Source of the DNA: an uncultured delta proteobacterium
GTDB taxonomy: Bacteria > Myxococcota_A > Polyangia > Polyangiales > Polyangiaceae
Direction of reading: 5' to 3'
Assembly (NCBI GenBank): GCA_903892415.1
Contig: CAITIQ010000662.1
Coordinates: 1-63,787, forward strand
DNA: 63,787 bases
Shown here: positions 17,335 to 24,136 of the stretch, in pieces
Position numbering within the stretch: position 1 is the stretch's first letter
Layout: every line of letters begins with the position of its first letter
Program-made: the position numbers and the translations under genes
Notes under the pieces: generated by a model
Database searches by the model: none
What the model was told of the DNA's origin: nothing
The model's input: only the letters and a program-made list of their open reading frames with translations

Positions 17335-20028
17335 GTGGCGGAAGATTGGACTGAGCGAGACCTGCTCGCTACCGAGGCGCGCCTGCTCAGCGTGGAAGCG
17401 CAGGCCGTCTCGGGTCAGACCTATGGTCGTGTAGCCGAGGTCGAGGCGCTTGCGCGTGCGCTCGCCGCACGCAAAAGCACGGTGCTCCTAGGGCCGCCCG
17501 GCGTGGGCAAGTCCGCAGTATTGCGTCGACTGGTCCAGCTGATCGAGAAGCGGGCCTTCGCCGCGCTCGAGGGCGCAACCGTCTACGAGATGGCCACCAC
17601 TGGGCTGGTCTCCGGTACCCGCTACACCGGTATGCAAGAGGAGAAGATCGCCAGCTTGCTTCGGCACGCGGATCCTCGCCGACTGCTATTCATCTCCGAC
17701 CTGTGGAACATCCCGATGGCCGGCTCGTACGAGAGCAATCCGCGCGGCATCTACGATCTGATGCGGCCGGGTATCGAGGCCGAACGCTTGGTCTTGATCG
17801 GAGAGATGAGCCAAGGCCGATGGGACCGACTCACGCGCGAGTTCCCTCTCCTCGAACGGGACTTCGCCACGATTTCGGTGGTGCCACCGAGTGATGATGA
17901 GACGCGTGCGCTCTTGCAGCGGATAGCCGCCGAGCTCGCTCCGGAGCTCACCTTCGAGCGAGCGGCGATCGAGCGCATCTTCACCTTGGCGCGGAAGTTC
18001 ATGCCCACGCTCAGCTTTCCTGGCAAGGGCGTCGACCTCTTGCGAAAGGTGATTCAGGTTCACCGCGGGCTGGGCGAAACGGCGAACCCCGTCCCGGTGG
18101 ACGAGAGCGCCGTCGAACGCCTTTTTTCGAGTGAGACGGGGCTTCCTGAGCATGTGGTCTCGCCCAACACCAGTGTTGACTACGAGGCCACCCAAGCGTT
18201 TCTCACGGAGCGCGTGCTCGGCCAGGAGGACGCTGTTCGCGCGGTCTCCGACGTTCTAGCGCTTTACAAGACTGGCCTCTCAAATCCAGACCGGCCCGCG
18301 GGCGTGTTCCTCTTGGTTGGTCCAACGGGCGTTGGTAAGACCGAGTTGGCCAAAGCCACGGCAGAGTTCGTCTTTGGCAGCCGCGATCGAATCTTTCGCA
18401 TCGACCTCTCCGAGTACAAGGACTTTCACTCGTTTGAGAAGCTGATTGGTGACCCCAAGAAAGGCACCGCCGGGCTGCTCACCGACCATGTGAGAAAGAA
18501 CCCGTTCACGGTGATCTTGCTCGACGAATTCGAGAAGGGGCATCCGAACCTTGCCGATCTGTTCCTGCAGGTCTTTGACGACGCTCGGCTCACCGATGCG
18601 TTCGGTGAAACCGTCGGCTTTCACCATGCGCTCATCTTCCTGACCAGCAACGTTGGCAGCGACATGGCGGCAGTAGATAGCGGTATAGGGTTCGTCGGGG
18701 AGCGCCACTCTGCCTCTGAGTTGCTCGAGCAACGCGCTCGGAAGAGTTTGGAGGCGCACTATCGTCCAGAGTTTCTCAACCGCCTGGATCGGGTGCTGGT
18801 GATGAAGCCACTGTCGCAGCTCGATCTCAGCCGCATAGCGCGGCGAGAGCTTGGTCGCGTCGTGCGCAGAGACGGCTTCGTCGAACGCGACCTACTGCTG
18901 GAGGTCGAAGACTCCGTGGTGGAGCTCCTGGTGGAACGGGGCACCGACCCGAAGTACGGCGCCCGTCCGCTAAAGCGCGCGATCGAGGAGATCATCATGA
19001 TTCCGCTCGCGCGGGCGCTGATGCGGCCTGGGTGGCGTCGCTTCCAGATCCTCCGTGTTTCACGAGCGCCGCAGCGTCATGAGGACGCACCAAAGGCAGA
19101 TTTGGTATGTGTGTCCTTCGAGACGACAGAGGCCTCGATTCGCCTCTCGAACCTCGATCGTAGGGAGCGAGTGAGCGATGGCGCCGGCGGCACGGTCAAC
19201 CTCTCGGTGGCTGACATTCGCGCCCAGTTGGCTGACGCGTTCATCGAGATAGGGACGCTCGAACGAACTGTCAACGTCGCCAAATTGAAGGAGGAGTTGC
19301 GTACCCTGGACCAGCAATCGAGCTCGCCGGCGTTTTGGGAGACGGCCTTCGGCGATACCAGCGCCATTGCTCGCAGGCATCGCCTTACCGTCGAGGTGCG
19401 TCGGCTCGAGTCATTGCGCAGTGAGCTGCTAGCCGTTCACGAGTTGGCTGAGGCTTCCTTCGTCGAGGCGGATGACTCGGTGGCACGCGAGCTGATGAGC
19501 TCGTTCGCCCGCTTCGCTCCGCGTCTGCGGCGTGCACAGCGTGAGCTGCTCAAGTTTGAGGACGTGGACAGTGCTGATGCTGAGCTCCTTATCACGCCCG
19601 TAGGTGAGGACGCGGGAGCGCGTGACTGGTCCGCAAAGCTTGCTGATATGTATGAAGCGTGGGCGCGTTCCGTTGGCTACGAGGTGCGCCGTACCGAGCA
19701 AGAGCATGTGATGAAGGTGGTCGTCATTGGCCCGTACGCGCACGGCTATCTGCGTGGCGAGACTGGCGGCCATCGCGTTGTGCGACCTAACGAGGAACGG
19801 GGGCCACGGCGCAGCGAAGCGCATCTCGCGCGGGTGCGTGTGACGCCTCCTGGCGCAGAGACGCAGGAGGAGCTGCGCCTCGACGACCTTGACCCGATTC
19901 GCACCTACGACACGCGCCATTCCCACGGAGTGCGTGACCGTGTCACGCTCTACACGGACGGAGATACCAAACGGGTTCTCATGGGTCGTATCAACGCCTT
20001 CCTCGAGGCCCATATCGACCAACGCTGA
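17335..20028 (+). CDS. ClpB-like AAA+ protein fused to a GGQ-less release-factor-2-like region
   Basis: An 897-residue fusion starting at GTG 17335, behind AAGGAG. The first AAA+ ring has Walker A GPPGVGKS (53-60), pore loop GTRYTG with Tyr97 kept, and a weak Walker B (LLFISD, 117-122). The second ring is canonical: GPTGVGKT (329-336), LLDEFEK (Asp397, Glu398), LTSNVGS, FLNRLD and GARPLKR, but its pore loop lacks the usual Gly-Tyr-Val-Gly. Neither the ClpB N-domain nor the middle coiled coil is evident. From about 640 the protein reads like RF2: SSPAFWETAF, then GEDAGARDWSAKL (Trp765), GPYAHGYLRGETGGHRVVRP, and a tail from 855 (IRTYDTRHSHGVRDRV) that resembles the RF2 C-terminus. The GGQ domain is missing, and the SPF position reads NEE. 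It may bring a remodelling motor to ribosomes; that is inference. Confidence 0.88.
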   Translation: MAEDWTERDLLATEARLLSVEAQAVSGQTYGRVAEVEALARALAARKSTVLLGPPGVGKSAVLRRLVQLIEKRAFAALEGATVYEMATTGLVSGTRYTGMQEEKIASLLRHADPRRLLFISDLWNIPMAGSYESNPRGIYDLMRPGIEAERLVLIGEMSQGRWDRLTREFPLLERDFATISVVPPSDDETRALLQRIAAELAPELTFERAAIERIFTLARKFMPTLSFPGKGVDLLRKVIQVHRGLGETANPVPVDESAVERLFSSETGLPEHVVSPNTSVDYEATQAFLTERVLGQEDAVRAVSDVLALYKTGLSNPDRPAGVFLLVGPTGVGKTELAKATAEFVFGSRDRIFRIDLSEYKDFHSFEKLIGDPKKGTAGLLTDHVRKNPFTVILLDEFEKGHPNLADLFLQVFDDARLTDAFGETVGFHHALIFLTSNVGSDMAAVDSGIGFVGERHSASELLEQRARKSLEAHYRPEFLNRLDRVLVMKPLSQLDLSRIARRELGRVVRRDGFVERDLLLEVEDSVVELLVERGTDPKYGARPLKRAIEEIIMIPLARALMRPGWRRFQILRVSRAPQRHEDAPKADLVCVSFETTEASIRLSNLDRRERVSDGAGGTVNLSVADIRAQLADAFIEIGTLERTVNVAKLKEELRTLDQQSSSPAFWETAFGDTSAIARRHRLTVEVRRLESLRSELLAVHELAEASFVEADDSVARELMSSFARFAPRLRRAQRELLKFEDVDSADAELLITPVGEDAGARDWSAKLADMYEAWARSVGYEVRRTEQEHVMKVVVIGPYAHGYLRGETGGHRVVRPNEERGPRRSEAHLARVRVTPPGAETQEELRLDDLDPIRTYDTRHSHGVRDRVTLYTDGDTKRVLMGRINAFLEAHIDQR

Positions 20029-20146
20029 GGGCCAACGACTTGACGGCGCGTCAGCTGATTGCGGTCGACGCGCGCTAACTACTTACCAAAACTCCGAGAA
20101 AGTGGCCGCATCCTTCGTTGGCACGGCGACTGCTAATGGGAGCCAA

Positions 20147-21091
20147 ATGACGGAAGCGACGGGCCTTCACCTCGGCTTCGACTGGAGTGTAGCGCCTCCG
20201 CCACGTAGACCCTTGGTTGCCCGCGTCGTCGATACGACCTTTGGTGAGTGGCGCCTTAGTACGAAAGCCGGGAAGCTCGACGATAGCTGCCTAGCGTTAC
20301 TTCAAGCCATGAGCTCGATTGGCATCGAGCATCTCGACCTTGGGCGGTTGGAAGTCGGGGATCCCGAGCTACTTCGTGCCCTGGTGAGGCAGGCCAGCTT
20401 AACTATGAGCGAGCTGCAGCTGGTCGCTTCTTGCGACCTTCTTTCGACTTCTCTACCAGTCGCGAGCGATCTTGCGGATCAGACCGGGCGACCCCTTGAA
20501 TTGGGCGTCGAGTTCGCCTCGCCACGACTGCGCGCAAAAGTGGACGGGTGGCAATTGCATGACTTCTTGGACTACCTCCAAGCGGGCGTCGCTACTGCTG
20601 TTTCGGCCGGCTTACCCGTGAACGGCATCATCGATGACGCCACTCAAACGGCGCCCGACGTGCTCGCTGCCGAGCTCATCGCGGTGGCGGACTCAGGCGC
20701 GTCGCGTATCACCTTGTCCGACCGCCGCGGGCTCGCCCTGCCAGCCGCTGTTGGCTGGGTCATTCCGTTTGCTCGTTCGGTGCTACTCGCGCGTCGCTTT
20801 GCCCACGTGCCGATCGAGTGGGATGGACACAGCGTGAAAGGGGCAGCTGCTGAGAACGCTCTATTGGCTCTTTCCCGCGGCGCTGACCGCGTGGTAGCGG
20901 CTGCTCTGGGGGCAGGGCAAGGCGCAAGTCGGGCTGCCGTCGAGTCGATCGCCGCTCAAGATTTATCTTCGTTTTCCGAAGACAGTTGGCAGCGCCTGCG
21001 ACAGTACTCTCAAGCCGCCAGCAAGCTGCTGGAGTTGCCGACGGCACCCAGTGCCAAACCCACCCACGCGATGGGGAGAGCCGCCAACTAA
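20147..21091 (+). CDS. HMGL/isopropylmalate-synthase-like barrel protein, degenerate site
   Basis: A 314-residue protein starting at ATG 20147 behind GGGAG. It follows the HMGL-like TIM-barrel order: RVVDTTFGEWRL where synthases have D-T-T-L-R-D-G, ALLQAMSSIGIEHLDLGR, then IDDATQTAPDVLAAELI, SGASRITLSDRRGLALP, and IEWDGHSVKGAAAENALLA where synthases have the metal-binding H-x-H-N-D. The catalytic Arg-Asp is replaced by Gly-Glu and one metal His by Asp, so normal synthase or lyase chemistry is doubtful. It follows the AAA+/RF2 fusion by 118 bases. A longer frame opening at 19889 lies in the previous gene and is rejected as a start. Confidence 0.65.
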   Translation: MTEATGLHLGFDWSVAPPPRRPLVARVVDTTFGEWRLSTKAGKLDDSCLALLQAMSSIGIEHLDLGRLEVGDPELLRALVRQASLTMSELQLVASCDLLSTSLPVASDLADQTGRPLELGVEFASPRLRAKVDGWQLHDFLDYLQAGVATAVSAGLPVNGIIDDATQTAPDVLAAELIAVADSGASRITLSDRRGLALPAAVGWVIPFARSVLLARRFAHVPIEWDGHSVKGAAAENALLALSRGADRVVAAALGAGQGASRAAVESIAAQDLSSFSEDSWQRLRQYSQAASKLLELPTAPSAKPTHAMGRAAN

Positions 21092-21181
21092 GACAGCCAT
21101 GTTAATGTTGCTGTCGAAGGGTCAGTAGTAGGCGCTGTTTGGCCTCCAATTGGCGGGTTTGTGCGAAGGTCTCCGGCTCTA

Positions 21182-22564
21182 ATGAGCAATGAACCGCGCT
21201 CCGACGATCCGCTCCTCGAGCGACTCCTAACCAAAGCAGAGGAGCTTGAGTCCAAGTCAGCGAACACCGTTGAGGAGGCCTTGCCAATTGCGATGGCGCT
21301 CTCACCCCGGCGTCGGTTGCCAAGCTTGCCCGGGCGCTATCTCGATGAAGGCCGACTAGGGGCCGGGGGCATGGGCGAGGTGCGGTTGGTGCGGGACGTC
21401 GCACTGCGGCGAAGCGTAGCGATGAAGATATTGAGCCCCGCGTCGAGCGCGTCTCCCCTGAGCGTGCAGACGTTCGTGGAAGAGGCGCGGGCGGTGGGGC
21501 AGTTGGAGCACCCCCATATCCCGCCCGTCTACGAGCTTGGCGCGGATGAGGCCGGGGTGGCCTACTTCTCAATGAAGGTCGTCAAGGGCGTCACCCTTTG
21601 GGAGCGCATGCGCAAGCAAGACTGGGCGCCTGGGTCAGCGGAGCGACTAAAGGACGGCATCGAGATCTTGCTCAAGGTCTGCGACGCCCTCGCCTTTGCG
21701 CACAGCCGCGGCGTCATCCATCGTGACGTAAAGTCTGACAACATCATGATTGGCGACTACGGCGAGGTGTTCTTAATGGATTGGGGGCTGGCTAAGATTC
21801 AGCGCGCAGCAACCAAGCTGGATGTTCCCAGACCAGCCGGAAGTCCGCTCGATAGAGTGGTAGAGGGAGTGCTTGGAACAATGGCGTATATGCCGCCGGA
21901 GCAAGCCATGGCCGGCGCGCTTGTCGACCAGCGCTCGGATGTCTTTGGGGTGGGCGCGGTGTTGTATGAGCTCTTGACTGGTCAATATCTTTATCCGGGG
22001 CATGACGAGGAGCTTGTGCTCGAGCAGGTAAGGACGTGTGCCTACAAACATCCTGTGGCTGCCGCACCTGACGTCTTCATTCCGCGACAGATCGTTGGAG
22101 TCGTACTCAAAGCTCTGGCTCGCGATCCACGTGAGCGTTACGAAAACGTTCTCGCACTAAAGCATGACCTCCAGCGTTTCCTCCACGGCGGGCTTTACCT
22201 GCCGAGAGTCGTCTTCGCTCCTGGGGAGGTGATCATTCACGAGGGAGAGGAGAGCGACTCCGCCTACATCGTCATGCGGGGAGAGTGTGAGGCGTACAAG
22301 ACCGTAAACGGGGAGCGACGGGTCCTTCGCAGGATGGGTGCGCGCTCGGTGTTTGGAGAGGCCGCCGTGGTATCCAATATGCCACGTACGGCTTCTGTTG
22401 CGGCTGTTACCGAGGTAACGCTGCTGCGCCTTTCACAGCAGACGATCGAAGACGGGCTTAGCGGAGACCGCTGGGAGAACCTGCTGGTTCAAACATTGAT
22501 TCAGCGCTTTCGCGAGGTGGAGGCGCGGCTTGCGGAGCTGGAAGGGGCGCGGTCCTCTCGTTGA
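21182..22564 (+). CDS. Ser/Thr protein kinase with C-terminal cyclic-nucleotide-binding domain
   Basis: A 460-residue soluble kinase from ATG 21182 (MSNEPRSDDPLLERL). The kinase part has GAGGMGEV, VAMK, HRDVKSDN near residue 180, MDWG in place of DFG, and MAYMPPEQAM. A cNMP-type domain follows from about 341: PGEVIIHEGEESDSAYIVMR, FGEAAVVSNMPRTASVAAV, and a final helix (LIQRFREVEARLAEL). The phosphate-binding cassette F-G-E-A-A-V-V-x-x-x-x-R-T-A fits a cAMP or cGMP site. A nucleotide-controlled bacterial kinase is suggested, analogous in layout to eukaryotic PKG though the order is reversed. No membrane helix is seen. Its 3' end overlaps the convergent gene by about 107 bases. Confidence 0.92.
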   Translation: MSNEPRSDDPLLERLLTKAEELESKSANTVEEALPIAMALSPRRRLPSLPGRYLDEGRLGAGGMGEVRLVRDVALRRSVAMKILSPASSASPLSVQTFVEEARAVGQLEHPHIPPVYELGADEAGVAYFSMKVVKGVTLWERMRKQDWAPGSAERLKDGIEILLKVCDALAFAHSRGVIHRDVKSDNIMIGDYGEVFLMDWGLAKIQRAATKLDVPRPAGSPLDRVVEGVLGTMAYMPPEQAMAGALVDQRSDVFGVGAVLYELLTGQYLYPGHDEELVLEQVRTCAYKHPVAAAPDVFIPRQIVGVVLKALARDPRERYENVLALKHDLQRFLHGGLYLPRVVFAPGEVIIHEGEESDSAYIVMRGECEAYKTVNGERRVLRRMGARSVFGEAAVVSNMPRTASVAAVTEVTLLRLSQQTIEDGLSGDRWENLLVQTLIQRFREVEARLAELEGARSSR

Positions 22565-23045
22565 GTTCGTGGCAACGCAGCTCCGCGGTGTGCCCAGGGC
22601 CAAGCTCCAGGGGCGGTAACGCGAACGCCGTTTGCGCGGTCTTGTGACGACATGTCACGAGGTGGGGCCCAGGGTCTAAGTGCAACTCAGATCGTGCTGC
22701 TTCATCGGAGAGCAGCGCTCCGTCGAGCGCGACGTCCCATCCCGAACTATCCAATATACGAATGACGCTCAGCTGATTGGAGGCGGCACCCAATTGCTCC
22801 TGTGCATGTTGGAGCAGCTCGGCGACCTTCTCCGGCTCGCGCTGCTTTCGCAGTTGCTGCAATTGCCGCAGGTAAGTCTCGGCCCGCGCGTACTCTCTAC
22901 GCTGCATTGCACAGCGGCCAAGCTCCAGCAGCATTCTGGGCTGTCCGCTCTCGGACCAAATGACTCGTGCCAAGTCGAAGGACGAACGGGGCCTTCGGCC
23001 GTATTTAGCGAAGAGGGCCCGAGTCATTCTTGTTGCTGCATCCAC
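22458..23045 (-). CDS. TPR-like protein with PEGA-like end, 5' end formed by a repeat element
   Basis: The middle has a TPR helix pair (RMLLELGRCAMQRREYARAE, TYLRQLQQLRKQREP) and the C-terminal part looks like a PEGA-type beta module (VALDGALLSDEAARSELHLD, PGPHLVTCRHKT), ending in a Pro/Ala tail. The first 30 residues (MTRALFAKYGRRPRSSFDLA) are encoded by a 70-bp hairpin repeat that also occurs twice near 34.1 kb, so the true N-terminus has probably been replaced or the gene truncated. It overlaps the kinase gene end by about 107 bases, which is unusual. It could be a decaying gene. Confidence 0.5.
   Translation of the reverse strand: MDAATRMTRALFAKYGRRPRSSFDLARVIWSESGQPRMLLELGRCAMQRREYARAETYLRQLQQLRKQREPEKVAELLQHAQEQLGAASNQLSVIRILDSSGWDVALDGALLSDEAARSELHLDPGPHLVTCRHKTAQTAFALPPLELGPGHTAELRCHELNERTAPLPAPQAAPPPRESAESMFEPAGSPSGLR
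22959..23028 (+). repeat. 70-bp hairpin repeat, copy A
   Basis: The ends AATGACTCG and CGAGTCATT are perfect inverted repeats, extended inward by TGCC/GGGC with one mismatch, and an inner hairpin GGCC-TTC-GGCC lies in the middle. A separate hairpin follows at 23038-23059 with stem CCACC/GGTGG and loop TTC. Copies B and C are at 34041 and 34208 in the same orientation. Confidence 0.85.
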
Positions 23046-23264
23046 CTTCGGTGGAATGCGTTGAAATAGAGCGCAAGCCTGCGCGATGTCCGAGGGCTGG
23101 GAGCTTGCTCAGGCCAATCCCAAGGCTCGGCTTGGTGCAACTCACAGCGCTCAGAGCCGCGCTTCGTTCCGTAAGGGCAGTGGCTAGCCCCATGCGGAGC
23201 ATCATCAGCGCTCAGAGGCTCCATGACAACGGGTGAGACGGCTGGTTGACCGCGCATCTAGTCC

Positions 23265-23280
23265 GAGTGATCGATCACTC
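23265..23280. promoter_or_regulatory. Perfect 16-bp palindrome at the USP start
   Basis: GAGTGATCGATCACTC is a perfect palindrome ending one base before ATG 23282 of the universal stress protein gene. It is a good operator candidate, or it is coding if the upstream TTG at 23246 is the real start. Confidence 0.5.
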
Positions 23281-23281
23281 C

Positions 23282-24133
23282 ATGACCAACTTGAATCCCC
23301 AACGTGTGCTCGTTGCCGTGGACCGTACGCAGGTCTCTCTCGACGCTGTGCGTGCTGGTCTAGCGTTGGCCGCAGCGTCACAGGCAACAGTTGGCTTCGT
23401 CTGCGTCGTGTCCGACGAGGATAAGACACCTGAGAGCGAACTGGTGCCGCAGCTTCGTGCAGAACTCTCTCTGGAGGCCGCCACCTCGAATGCCTCCTTC
23501 GAGTTGTTCATTCTACACGGCGAGATTGTCGACTCGATCCTCGAGCAGGCGGAGCAGTGGGGAGCCGAACTGTTGATCTTGGGTAGTCGCGGGCTGCGCG
23601 GACTCGAGCGGATGCTGCTTGGCAGTGTTGCCGAGGCGGTGGTTCGGCGCGCGACCAGGCCTGTTTTAGTGGTCAGGGCGCCGCTCACTAGCGGCTTGGT
23701 GATGAGCGCCTGCGATCTTGGCGAGTCCACGGAGACAGTGCTCCGTTGGTCGGCGAAGCTGTCGCAATGGTTGGGCGGGAAAATGTTGGCGTTTCACTCG
23801 CTTCAAGGCGGCATGGGCGACGCTGCCGTGGTTGCCACGGCGATCTTCAGCGGCACCGTGCCTGCGCAACCCGACGTCGAAACCACGGAGGGCCTGCGTA
23901 CGCTTGCTCGCGCTTCGCTCGAGGTGGCGTTGGCGGCAGCTGGTGCAACAGCGGAGGTCGAGGTGTTGATCGGTGATGCGGCAGAGTCGGTTGCCCGGCG
24001 CGCGGAAGAGCTGGGGGCCGTGCTGCTGGTCACCGGAAGTCACGGCCGGAAAGGGCTTGCTCGGCTGGTGCTTGGCAGCGTGGCGGAGACGCTCGTTCGT
24101 ACGGCACCTTGCTCGGTGCTCGTCGCCCGCTGA
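23282..24133 (+). CDS. Universal stress protein, two tandem UspA domains
   Basis: A 283-residue protein with two UspA domains. The first begins RVLVAVDRTQVSLDAV and ends with the ATP-loop pattern G-x-x-G-x9-G-S (LGSRGLRGLERMLLGSVAEA). The second ends with the same pattern (TGSHGRKGLARLVLGSVAET). Both nucleotide loops look intact. UspA proteins bind ATP and act in stress, hypoxia or stationary-phase responses. TTG 23246 is an alternative start that has a GGTGAG in front; ATG 23282 has the palindrome where a ribosome site would be. It meets the next gene tail to tail with 3 bases between the stops. Confidence 0.92.
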   Translation: MTNLNPQRVLVAVDRTQVSLDAVRAGLALAAASQATVGFVCVVSDEDKTPESELVPQLRAELSLEAATSNASFELFILHGEIVDSILEQAEQWGAELLILGSRGLRGLERMLLGSVAEAVVRRATRPVLVVRAPLTSGLVMSACDLGESTETVLRWSAKLSQWLGGKMLAFHSLQGGMGDAAVVATAIFSGTVPAQPDVETTEGLRTLARASLEVALAAAGATAEVEVLIGDAAESVARRAEELGAVLLVTGSHGRKGLARLVLGSVAETLVRTAPCSVLVAR

Positions 24134-24136
24134 GCC

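Noticed and set aside
20029..20146. Search for a GGQ domain in another frame behind the AAA+/RF2 fusion, as RF2 genes use a +1 frameshift
   Set aside because: The 118 bases before the next gene hold no such domain in any frame, and the fusion already carries an RF2-like C-terminal tail, so the GGQ part is truly absent.
19889..20146. Longer start for the HMGL-like gene
   Set aside because: This stretch lies inside the AAA+/RF2 gene, and ATG 20147 has its own ribosome site.
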